The notes: a model not told the origin generated them from the letters alone. A DNA stretch of 6,255 nt from an uncultured Oscillospiraceae bacterium (GCA_905234575.1 CAJOIG010000097.1:1-6255), one strand, 5' to 3'. Counted from the stretch's first letter, positions 1-5,912 are shown. Numbers and translations are program-made.

Positions 1-192
1 GACTGCGTCCTGGACTTGAAGGGCCTGACCTTCATGGACTCCTCCGGCATCGCCCTCATTCTGCGGGTGGCCCGGCTCATGGCAGAGACCGGCGGGCGGG
101 CCTGGGTGGAGAACGCCGGGCGCCAGCCCTTGAAGGTCCTGGATGCCTCGGGCATCGACCGGCTCGTAAAGATCGCCGCGACGGCGGAATGA
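1..192 (+). CDS. spoIIAA: Anti-sigma F factor antagonist SpoIIAA (STAS domain), 5' end missing
   Basis: The reading frame is open from base 1 to the TGA at 190-192 and gives the last 63 residues. The family is usually about 110-117 residues, so roughly the first 45-50 lie left of the window. The fragment has the STAS-domain core, with the phospho-acceptor motif FMDSSGIAL at visible residues 11-19; a serine in this SS pair is the one SpoIIAB phosphorylates. It continues into the usual GG turn and a DASGIDRLVKI helix near the C-terminus. In the known circuit, dephosphorylated SpoIIAA (made by SpoIIE phosphatase in the forespore) binds SpoIIAB and frees SigF. spoIIAB follows 17 bases downstream and sigF after that, which is the classic operon order and makes the identification firm. 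The promoter must lie upstream of the window. Confidence 0.93.
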   Translation, partial: DCVLDLKGLTFMDSSGIALILRVARLMAETGGRAWVENAGRQPLKVLDASGIDRLVKIAATAE

Positions 193-209
193 CCGGAGGT
201 ACATAGACC

Positions 210-647
210 ATGAACCAGCTCAATTCCATCAAGCTCGAATTTCCCGCCCGCAGCGTCAACGAGGGCTTCGCCCGGGCCGCGGCCGCCGCCTTCGCCGTCC
301 AGCTCGACCCCACGCTGGACGAGCTGGGGGACATCAAGACCGCCGTCTCCGAGGCCGTGACGAACGCCATCGTCCACGCCTACCCCGACACCCTCGGCAC
401 GGTGCAGCTCCGCCTGCGCCATCTGGAGGGCAACGTCCTCGAGATCGTCGTCCGGGACCGGGGCGTGGGCATCCCGGACGTGGACCGGGCCATGGAGCCC
501 CTCTTCTCCACCGGCGGGGAGGACCGCAGCGGCATGGGCTTCACCATCATGGGCAGCTTCACGGACAAGCTCCGGGTGAAGTCCGCTCCGGGCAAGGGCA
601 CCACCGTCACCATGCGGAAGCGCATCGCGGCAAAGGTCCGGCGCTGA
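210..647 (+). CDS. spoIIAB: Anti-sigma F factor and serine kinase SpoIIAB
   Basis: This 145-residue protein has the normal family length. It is a GHKL-fold kinase that binds SigF to block it and phosphorylates SpoIIAA with ATP. The N box lies at residues 48-58 (EAVTNAIVHAY, with E48 and N52 as the expected catalytic and Mg-ATP residues). The G1 box is DRGVGI at 83-88. The ATP-lid motif RSGMGFTIM at 106-114 is a SpoIIAB hallmark, and GKGTTV lies at 128-133. The ATG at 210 is supported by GGAGGT at 195-200, nine bases upstream. The stop codon TGA at 645-647 directly abuts the GTG of sigF, implying translational coupling and tight control of the SpoIIAB:SigF ratio. The role is known from Bacillus subtilis; its use here is inferred from the intact motifs and operon order. 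Confidence 0.96.
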   Translation: MNQLNSIKLEFPARSVNEGFARAAAAAFAVQLDPTLDELGDIKTAVSEAVTNAIVHAYPDTLGTVQLRLRHLEGNVLEIVVRDRGVGIPDVDRAMEPLFSTGGEDRSGMGFTIMGSFTDKLRVKSAPGKGTTVTMRKRIAAKVRR

Positions 648-1352
648 GTGGACGCGATGCTCGCCCTCCTCCGGGCGGCGCAGCGGGGCGACCGGGAGGC
701 CGCCGGGCGGATGGTGGAGGAGAATTCCGGGCTCATCTGGAGCGTGGCGCGCCGGTATTTCGGCCGGGGCGCGGAGCCGGACGACCTCTTCCAGCTCGGC
801 TGCGTAGGCTTTCTCAAGGCGGTGGAGGGCTTCGACGAGGACTACGGGACCCGGTTTTCCACCTACGCGGTGCCCAAGATCGCGGGGGAGATCCGGCGCT
901 TTCTGCGGGACGACGGCACGGTGAAGGTCAGCCGGGGCGTCAAGGAGCAGGCCGGACGGCTGCGGAGCCTCCGGGCCGAGCTCTCCCAGGCGCTGGGCCG
1001 GGACCCGACGGTGACGGAGCTCGCGGAGGCCGCGGGCCTGCCCCCGGAGGAGGTCGCCGCGGCGGAGACGGCGATGCTGCCCGCGGAATCCCTCCAGCAG
1101 ACGACCGGGGAGGACGGCGTCTCCCTCGAGCAGCTCCTCGGGGACTGGACCCAGGAGGAGCGTCTCGTAGAGTACGTCGCCCTGCGCCAGGCCATCGAAA
1201 CGCTGCCCGAGGAGGAGCGGAAAACCGTGTTCCTGCGGTATTTCCACGGCATGACCCAGGACCGGACCGGACGGGTCCTCGGCGTGAGCCAGGTGCAGGT
1301 CTCCCGGCTGGAGCGGCGGGCCGTCGCGCACCTGCGGGAGCTTCTTCAATAA
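648..1352 (+). CDS. sigF: RNA polymerase sporulation sigma factor SigF
   Basis: This 234-residue sigma-70 family protein is slightly shorter than B. subtilis SigF. Region 2 spans about residues 24-93, with the core-binding and -10 recognition helices around DDLFQLGCVGFLKAVEGF (45-62) and a FSTYAVPKIAGEIRRFLRD segment (70-88). Region 3 covers about 98-165. Region 4 covers about 175-232 and ends in a helix-turn-helix with the motif GVSQVQVSR (212-220), typical of SigF/SigG. SigG is the close relative, but position after spoIIAA-spoIIAB makes SigF the right call. The start is GTG at 648, touching the spoIIAB stop. AAAGGT at 632-637, ten bases upstream, favours it over the ATG at 657. SigF directs the early forespore programme once SpoIIAA frees it from SpoIIAB. 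Confidence 0.95.
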   Translation: MDAMLALLRAAQRGDREAAGRMVEENSGLIWSVARRYFGRGAEPDDLFQLGCVGFLKAVEGFDEDYGTRFSTYAVPKIAGEIRRFLRDDGTVKVSRGVKEQAGRLRSLRAELSQALGRDPTVTELAEAAGLPPEEVAAAETAMLPAESLQQTTGEDGVSLEQLLGDWTQEERLVEYVALRQAIETLPEEERKTVFLRYFHGMTQDRTGRVLGVSQVQVSRLERRAVAHLRELLQ

Positions 1353-1370
1353 TTTCCCGCGCCAAACTCT
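1334..1370 (+). terminator. Possible weak hairpin at the end of sigF
   Basis: GCGGGA at 1334-1339 can pair with TCCCGC at 1355-1360 across a 15-base loop that contains the sigF stop codon. The only T-rich stretch, CTCTTTT, begins about eight bases after the stem. Distance and loop size make this a poor intrinsic terminator, so read-through from the sporulation operon into hpf is plausible. Confidence 0.2.
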
Positions 1371-1379
1371 TTTGCCCCC

Positions 1380-1408
1380 TTGCCGAAGCCGACAAGTTAT
1401 GATATACT
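1380..1408 (+). promoter_or_regulatory. SigA-type promoter of hpf with extended -10
   Basis: A -35 like TTGCCG at 1380-1385 is followed by a 17-base spacer and TATACT at 1403-1408. The TGA just before the -10 (1400-1402) gives the TGn extended -10 motif. Transcription should start near 1415, almost on the Shine-Dalgarno sequence, giving a leader of about 17 bases. Confidence 0.7.
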
Positions 1409-1431
1409 TTTGTCAAAGGAGGTACAGAGAT

Positions 1432-1977
1432 ATGACCTTTACTTTCACCGGCAAGAAATTCGAAGTGACCGACGAGCTGCGCGCCTATGCGGAGAAGAAG
1501 ATCGGCAAGATCGACCGCCTGTTCCGCACCGAGAGCGACGCCTCCGTCACCTTCAGCGTGAGCCGCGGCCGCTGCACGGCCGAGGTGACCATCCGCAACA
1601 ACGGCATGATCTATCGCGTCAGCGAGGTCACGAGCGACATGTACGCCTCCATCGACTCCGCGGTGGCCTCCATCGAGCGGCAGGTCCGGCGCAACAAGAC
1701 CCGCCTGGAAAAGCGTCTGCGGGACGGCGCCTTTGAGCGCACGGCCGACGTCTCCCCCATGATCGACGACGAGCCCGAGGAGGAATTCAACATCGTCCGC
1801 TCCAAGCGCTTCTCCATCAAGCCCATGACCCCGGAGGAGGCCGTGCTCCAGATGGAGCTGCTTGGCCACGAGTTCTTCGCCTTCCGCAACGAGGAGGAGG
1901 ACGGCGTCTTCGCCATCGTCTACAAGCGGAAAAACGGCGGCTACGGCCTGATCTCCGCCACCGACGCGGAGGACTGA
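1432..1977 (+). CDS. hpf: Ribosome hibernation promoting factor, long form
   Basis: This 181-residue protein has the two-domain architecture and length of long HPF. The S30AE/YfiA-type N-terminal domain occupies residues 1 to about 100 and starts in the expected style (MTFTFTGKKFEVTDELRAYA). It is followed by an acidic linker (about 110-118, DDEPEEE) and a C-terminal dimerisation domain at about 120-175, with the conserved VRSKRFSIKPMTPEEAVLQM and LLGHEFFAF segments. The protein binds the decoding region of 30S subunits, and the C-terminal domain pairs two 70S ribosomes into inactive 100S dimers in stationary phase. The ATG at 1432 has a near-perfect AAAGGAGGT at 1415-1423, eight bases upstream. 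An upstream in-frame ATG at 1372 overlaps the promoter and lacks a ribosome binding site. The gene is flanked by its own promoter and terminator. Its place after sigF may be significant for dormant spores, which is inference. Confidence 0.95.
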   Translation: MTFTFTGKKFEVTDELRAYAEKKIGKIDRLFRTESDASVTFSVSRGRCTAEVTIRNNGMIYRVSEVTSDMYASIDSAVASIERQVRRNKTRLEKRLRDGAFERTADVSPMIDDEPEEEFNIVRSKRFSIKPMTPEEAVLQMELLGHEFFAFRNEEEDGVFAIVYKRKNGGYGLISATDAED

Positions 1978-1993
1978 TCCCAAACAGAATCCC

Positions 1994-2022
1994 ACAGGGG
2001 CGGCGCATCCGCCCCTGTTTTT
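1994..2022 (+). terminator. Intrinsic terminator of hpf
   Basis: A perfect 10-bp stem pairs ACAGGGGCGG (1994-2003) with CCGCCCCTGT (2009-2018) around the five-base loop CGCAT, followed at once by a run of five Ts ending at 2022. It lies 17 bases after the hpf stop codon. Confidence 0.9.
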
Positions 2023-2096
2023 GCCCTTTCGGGAACTTTTTTCCGTTCCCCGCGTCACAGAGGACAGACCGACAAAATGAAACGGAGGAACCCGCC

Positions 2097-3116
2097 ATGA
2101 AAAAGACTCTTGCGCTCCTGCTGTCCCTGCTCCTGCTGACCGCGGTGCTGTGCGGCTGCGGCAGCAAAGCCTCCTCGGGCAATTACGCCCGGGAGTATGA
2201 GCCCGCCTACGACGACTACGAATACGACAGCTACGCCCCCGCCGAGATGGCGGAGGAGGCCGCCTACGGCATGGCGGTGAACGGCGCTGCCGTGCCCGCC
2301 GAGGCCCCCGTGCCCATGCCGGACACCGTGGACGCCTCCCGCGAAAACGGCGCGAAGCTCATCTACACCGCGAATCTCGACATGGAGACCCTGGAATTTG
2401 ACCAGGCCGTCTCGGACCTTGCCGCGCTGACGGCGGAGCTCGGCGGCTACTACGAGCAGAGCAGCGTCAGCGAATCCGGCAGCACCCGCCGCGCCAGCTA
2501 CACCGTTCGCGTCCCCGCCCAGAACTACCGCGCCTTCGTCTCCCAGGTGGGCGAGCTCTGCCACCTCCTGAGCCTGAACGAGTACACCGAGGACGTTTCC
2601 GAGATGTACTACGACACCGCCGGCCGCCTGGAGACCCAGCGGACCAAGCTCTCCCGGCTCCAGGCCCTGCTGGCCGAGGCCGAGAGCATGGAGGACATCA
2701 TCACCATCGAGAGCGCCATCTCCGAGACGGAGGAGACCATCGATCGGCTCTCCGGCACCCTGCGGCACTACGATGCGCTGGTGGACTACTCCACCGTGGA
2801 CATCTATCTGCGGGAGGTGAAGGTCTACGAGCCGGAGCCCGACCCGACCTACGGCGCCCGCCTCGGAACGGCGTTCGTGGACGGCTTGAAGGGCTTTGCC
2901 TCCGGTCTCGGCGACATCCTGGTGGCCCTGGCGTACAGCTGGCTGTGGCTGCTGCTCATCGCGGGCATCGTGGTCCTCATCCTCTGGCTGACCCGGAAGC
3001 GCCGCGCGGCGAAGAAGGCCGAGCGCGCCGAGCGCAAGGCCGCGAAGCAGGCCAGCAGGGCCGCCGCAGCTGCCCCGGCGGTCTACTCCCAGCCCGCCGA
3101 GAAGGACGACGAGTGA
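2097..3116 (+). CDS. DUF4349-type lipoprotein with C-terminal membrane helix
   Basis: The product has 339 residues. It begins with a lipoprotein signal peptide: MKK, a leucine-rich core at 5-18, then lipobox LCGC with the acylated cysteine at 21. A low-complexity Tyr/Asp/Ala/Pro linker follows (about 28-78). The conserved DUF4349-like region runs from about 86 to 300. Within it, a strand-rich part (LIYTANLDMET) leads to a charged helical, likely coiled-coil, segment at about 175-222 and the STVDIYLREVKVYEP strand at 232-246. A transmembrane helix at about 275-298 is followed by a Lys/Arg/Ala-rich cytoplasmic tail. The family function is not established; it is an envelope protein tied to the membrane at both ends. 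The ATG at 2097 has GGAGG at 2084-2088, eight bases upstream. No convincing promoter is visible between the hpf terminator and this gene. Confidence 0.85.
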   Translation: MKKTLALLLSLLLLTAVLCGCGSKASSGNYAREYEPAYDDYEYDSYAPAEMAEEAAYGMAVNGAAVPAEAPVPMPDTVDASRENGAKLIYTANLDMETLEFDQAVSDLAALTAELGGYYEQSSVSESGSTRRASYTVRVPAQNYRAFVSQVGELCHLLSLNEYTEDVSEMYYDTAGRLETQRTKLSRLQALLAEAESMEDIITIESAISETEETIDRLSGTLRHYDALVDYSTVDIYLREVKVYEPEPDPTYGARLGTAFVDGLKGFASGLGDILVALAYSWLWLLLIAGIVVLILWLTRKRRAAKKAERAERKAAKQASRAAAAAPAVYSQPAEKDDE

Positions 3117-3121
3117 TCCCT

Positions 3122-3142
3122 CTCCGACGCAGGCGGCTCGTG
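3122..3142 (+). repeat. 21-bp direct repeat, copy 1
   Basis: This copy begins CTCCGACGCAGGCGGC and ends TCGTG. It is identical over 21 bases to the copy at 3222-3242, with starts exactly 100 bp apart. It begins six bases after the stop of the DUF4349 gene, in non-coding DNA. The flanks of the two copies are not clearly alike, so this is not a simple recent tandem duplication of the whole 100 bp. Confidence 0.85.
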
Positions 3143-3186
3143 CGACAACCTGCACGGTGCGATCGATGCCGCAAGGAGGAGGGTGT

Positions 3187-3211
3187 GCCGAGAAAACATT
3201 CGGCAGTTTTC
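3187..3211 (+). other. Two overlapping, mutually exclusive small hairpins
   Basis: GCCGA (3187-3191) can pair with TCGGC (3200-3204), and GAAAAC (3192-3197) can pair with GTTTTC (3206-3211). The pairings interlock, and the connecting loops of 0-2 bases look too short for both to form as a pseudoknot, so they would be alternatives. Both are short, so this is only a structural observation. Confidence 0.35.
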
Positions 3212-3221
3212 GAGGTATACC

Positions 3222-3242
3222 CTCCGACGCAGGCGGCTCGTG
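3222..3242 (+). repeat. 21-bp direct repeat, copy 2
   Basis: This is the second identical copy of the repeat at 3122-3142. It overlaps by one base the 3' end of a short palindromic motif, GGTATACC-rich, at about 3212-3222. It ends 18 bases before the bidirectional terminator. The 79 bases between copies hold no convincing gene. Confidence 0.85.
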
Positions 3243-3260
3243 TACAGCCCATCGGCGCAA

Positions 3261-3299
3261 AAAACCTCCCGGGACCCATCGGTCTCGGGAGGTTTTGTT
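3261..3299. terminator. Bidirectional intrinsic terminator between convergent genes
   Basis: A 16-bp stem pairs 3261-3276 (AAAACCTCCCGGGACC) with 3281-3296, with a single G-U pair and a CATC tetraloop. On the + strand it ends in TTTTGTT. On the - strand it ends in six Ts, complementary to the As at 3259-3264. It sits between the + strand lipoprotein gene and the - strand redox operon and can serve both. The longer T run suggests it works best for the - strand operon. Confidence 0.92.
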
Positions 3300-3308
3300 A
3301 TGCGGGGA

Positions 3309-3749
3309 TCACTCCTCGGAGCTTCCGCCTCCGCGGCGGCGGCGGCGCTGACGGCCCTCGCCCGTTCCGGCGGCCGAGGCTGCCGGGTTCTCCCAGCAGA
3401 CGCCGCAGGCGCATTTCTTGCGGCGGTGGTTGTTCCAGTCCATGAAGTTGTTCTCCAGGGACCACAGGATGTCCGCGGCGGCGGCGCTGGAGTGCTCACA
3501 GCCGGGGGTGGTGGTGATGACGCCGCAGATCTCGCGGACGAGCTCGATGTCGTCGTCCTCGGCGTTGCCGGTGGTGAGGTCGGAGAGGATCTGCGCGAGC
3601 TGGGTCATGCCGTCGCGGCCCATGACGTTCTTGCCGTCGGACGCCTCACGGGCGGCGCGGGCGACGCCCAGGGCCCACTGCACGGGGCAGGTCCCGGCCA
3701 CGAGGGTGTCCCGGGAAGGGATCTCGGAATAGTATTCTTCGCGATACAT
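3309..3749 (-). CDS. Stand-alone protein resembling the NuoF C-terminal Fe-S domain, cluster cysteines mostly lost
   Basis: The 146-residue product resembles only the C-terminal [4Fe-4S] domain of NuoF/HydB (NADH_4Fe-4S family). The FMN, NAD and SLBB domains are absent. Residues 48-106 follow the family pattern: a QLAQILSDLTTG helix, an acidic DDDIELVREICGVI helix, C84, then the SLENNFMDW helix. The usual loop CGKCxPCREG aligns with DGKNVMGRDG at 38-47, so three ligand cysteines are Asp, Asn and Gly. C84 keeps the position of the fourth ligand. A separate CACGVC group lies at 113-118, and the tail is Arg/Gly-rich from five consecutive CGC codons. The ATG at 3749 has AAGGAGG at 3763-3757, overlapping the stop of the upstream gene, so the two are co-transcribed and likely coupled. 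Its product probably partners the flavoprotein encoded next door. The family assignment is by motif reading only. Confidence 0.72.
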   Translation of the reverse strand: MYREEYYSEIPSRDTLVAGTCPVQWALGVARAAREASDGKNVMGRDGMTQLAQILSDLTTGNAEDDDIELVREICGVITTTPGCEHSSAAAADILWSLENNFMDWNNHRRKKCACGVCWENPAASAAGTGEGRQRRRRRGGGSSEE

Positions 3750-3761
3750 GTCGGCGCCTCC

Positions 3762-5906
3762 TTACTTGATGGAATACTCCGTCCAGAGACGGGTCTTGGC
3801 GATGTCCTTGCGAAGGTCGCACTGGAGGCAGCGGGTCGCCTCGCACTTGGCCTCGTCGCAGGTGTAGGTGGTGTAAACGCTCTTCCAGGGGTTCGCGAGG
3901 CGGTCGGCCGCGCTCATGAGCGGCATCTCCACCCGCGGCAGCATGCCGAAGCCCTGGATCTCGCCGATCTCGGGGTTCCGCTCGCGCTCGACGAGGGTCT
4001 CGTCGATGACGCCGTCGCCGCCGAGGTACTTGTCCACGATGGGGACGACCTCCCGGGCCTGGGCGATGGCCTTGATGACGAAGCTGATGCCGGTGATCAC
4101 GTCGCCCGCGGCAAAAACGCCGTTGAGGCTCGTGACGTGCTCGGGCTTGCCGTTCGCGGGGTTGATGGGGAAGCCGCGGGAAAGCTCGATGCCGAAGTTC
4201 TCGAAGTCGTCGAGGCCGGGACGCTGGCCGGTGGCGAAGATGACGGAGTCGCAGGGGATGACCATCTGGCTGCCCTCCTCGGCCACCTCGGTGACGCGGC
4301 CGGTGGCCTTGTCGTAGGTGGAGGAGATGACGGTATGTACCCGCAGGCCGGTGACCTGGTCGGGCGTGCCCTCGATGGCCTCGAAGGAGCGGCCCTCGTA
4401 GGAGACGATGCCCTCCTCGCGGCCCTGGTCCTGATCCTCCTTGTCGGCGAGGATCTTATCGCCCTTCTCGAGGCAGGCGATGTTCACATTGACGCCCATG
4501 CGAATGAGGGTGCGCGCGCAGTCATAGCCCACGGCGCCCGCGCCGATGATGCAGACGGTCTTGCCGAGCTTCTCCATGCTCTGGCCCGCGTGGACCTCCG
4601 CAAGGATGTCGATGGCGGTGTAGACCTGCTTGAAATCGGAGCCGGGGATGGGGAGCTTCTTGCCCTTGGACACGCCGGCGCAGATGACGACAGCGTCGTT
4701 CTCCGCCTTGAGGGCGGCGACGTCCGCGATCTCGCGGTTCAGCTCATACTTCACGCCGGAGTCGACGATGTACTGGAGCTCCTCCTGGACGTACTCCAGG
4801 GGCAGGCGGTAGGCGGGCATGCCGGAGGTCATCGGGCCGCCGAGCTGCGGGCGCTTCTCGTAGACGGTCACGTCGTGGCCGAGCTTGTTGAGGTAGTAGG
4901 CGGTGGTCATGCCGCACGGGCCGGAGCCGATGACGGCGACGCGCTTGCCGGTGCGGGGCTTCCGGAAACCCTTGGTCTTCCAGGTCTGGTCCTTGTCGTT
5001 CTCCACGGCGAAGCGCTTGAGGTCGCGGATGGACAGGGCCGGGCCCTCCTCGGACTGCGGGCCGACGTGCTTGTGCTTGCAGCCGGTCTGGCAGAGGTGG
5101 TTGCAGATGTAGCCGAGGGTGTGGGGGAAGGTGACCTTCTCGCGGATGATGCCGACGGCGTCGGTGTAGCGGCCTTCCTTGACGGCGCGGATGTAGGCGG
5201 GGATGTCGATGTGGGCGGGGCACTCCACCTGGCAGGGGACCAGGGCGTCGTCCGCCGGGACGTCCTCGCGGAACATGCCGACCATATCGGTCAGGGCGCC
5301 GGTGGGGCACACGGCGACGCAGGCGGAGCAGAACCGGCAGCCCGCGTCCAGCAGCGGGAGGTCGTTCTTCGTGCCGACGTAGGTCTCGCCGTTTTTCTTG
5401 TTGTACTGCAGGACACCGGCCTTGCGGAGGTCCTGGCAGGCGCGGACGCAGCGGCCGCACTGGATGCAGCGCTCCATCTCGCGGTTGACGATGGGGTTCT
5501 GGGTGTTGATGTTGTTGCAGTTTTTGATGACGTGATGCATCCGGGCGTGGACGACGCTCAGGTACTGCATCAGGGTCTGCAGCTCGCACTTGCCGAAGCG
5601 CTTGCAGCCGGTGCAGTCATGGGGGTGACCGGCCAGCATCAGCTCCATCGCCAGGCGGCGGCGGTGCATCAGGTCCTCGGACCTCGTTGTGACGCGCATG
5701 CCCTCCCGGACCTTGACCTCGCAGGAGCACTGCACGCCGGGCTCGCCCTCCACGTTCACGACGCAGAGCTTGCAGTTCGACTGCACGGGCAGGTCGGGGT
5801 GGGAGCACAGATGGGGGATGTAAATGTCGGCAGCCAGGGCCGCGTCCAGCACGGACTGACCCTCGACGGCCTCGATTTCCCGTCCGTCGATGTAGAGTTT
5901 CACCAT
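3762..5906 (-). CDS. NuoG/HydA-like Fe-S domain fused to GltD-like FAD/NAD(P) oxidoreductase
   Basis: The product has 714 residues from the ATG at 5906. The N-terminus matches NuoG/HydA: [2Fe-2S] cysteines C34, C45, C48 and C60 (or C62); a His-Cys cluster site at H94, C98, C101, C107; then two [4Fe-4S] motifs, C147/C150/C153/C157 and C190/C193/C196/C200. A GltD-type segment follows, with C225, C229, C268, C272 and C276. Next come an FAD Rossmann motif (GSGPCG, 327-332), a second dinucleotide motif (GAGAVG, 455-460), ATGQRP (558-563) and GVFAAGDV (596-603). A C-terminal cysteine group lies at C683, C688, C693, C696. E480, at the end of the second fold's beta-2 where GltD has arginines, hints at NAD(H) rather than NADP(H). 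The likely role is electron transfer between NAD(P)H, flavin and a cluster chain, in the cytoplasm. No catalytic subunit adjoins it, so the final acceptor is unknown. Confidence 0.9.
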   Translation of the reverse strand: MVKLYIDGREIEAVEGQSVLDAALAADIYIPHLCSHPDLPVQSNCKLCVVNVEGEPGVQCSCEVKVREGMRVTTRSEDLMHRRRLAMELMLAGHPHDCTGCKRFGKCELQTLMQYLSVVHARMHHVIKNCNNINTQNPIVNREMERCIQCGRCVRACQDLRKAGVLQYNKKNGETYVGTKNDLPLLDAGCRFCSACVAVCPTGALTDMVGMFREDVPADDALVPCQVECPAHIDIPAYIRAVKEGRYTDAVGIIREKVTFPHTLGYICNHLCQTGCKHKHVGPQSEEGPALSIRDLKRFAVENDKDQTWKTKGFRKPRTGKRVAVIGSGPCGMTTAYYLNKLGHDVTVYEKRPQLGGPMTSGMPAYRLPLEYVQEELQYIVDSGVKYELNREIADVAALKAENDAVVICAGVSKGKKLPIPGSDFKQVYTAIDILAEVHAGQSMEKLGKTVCIIGAGAVGYDCARTLIRMGVNVNIACLEKGDKILADKEDQDQGREEGIVSYEGRSFEAIEGTPDQVTGLRVHTVISSTYDKATGRVTEVAEEGSQMVIPCDSVIFATGQRPGLDDFENFGIELSRGFPINPANGKPEHVTSLNGVFAAGDVITGISFVIKAIAQAREVVPIVDKYLGGDGVIDETLVERERNPEIGEIQGFGMLPRVEMPLMSAADRLANPWKSVYTTYTCDEAKCEATRCLQCDLRKDIAKTRLWTEYSIK

Positions 5907-5912
5907 TTCTGA

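Noticed and set aside
1372..1431. An upstream in-frame start extending HPF by 20 residues
   Set aside because: The extension overlaps the -35 and -10 and has no ribosome binding site. The start at 1432 has a near-perfect one and matches the family N-terminus.
940..2058. A 372-codon - strand open frame opposite sigF and hpf
   Set aside because: It spans two recognised genes and the hpf terminator and gives low-complexity Arg/Pro/Gly/Ala sequence with no motif.
2055..3260. A 401-codon - strand open frame opposite the DUF4349 gene
   Set aside because: The opposite strand has a lipoprotein signal, ribosome binding site and membrane helix. This frame is a composition shadow with no family features.
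3166..3348. A small + strand frame starting MPQGGGCAEK
   Set aside because: The AAGGAGG at 3173-3179 lies after this ATG, not before it, and the frame crosses the terminator and the end of the opposite gene. Starts after the AAGGAGG (GTG at 3183 or 3185) also read through the terminator stem.
3183..5912. A 909-codon open frame on the + strand, antisense to the redox operon
   Set aside because: It runs straight through the terminator stem and opposite two genes with clear Fe-S and Rossmann motifs. Its translation is repetitive Ala/Gly/Val/Leu/Asp, typical of the mirror frame of a GC-rich gene.
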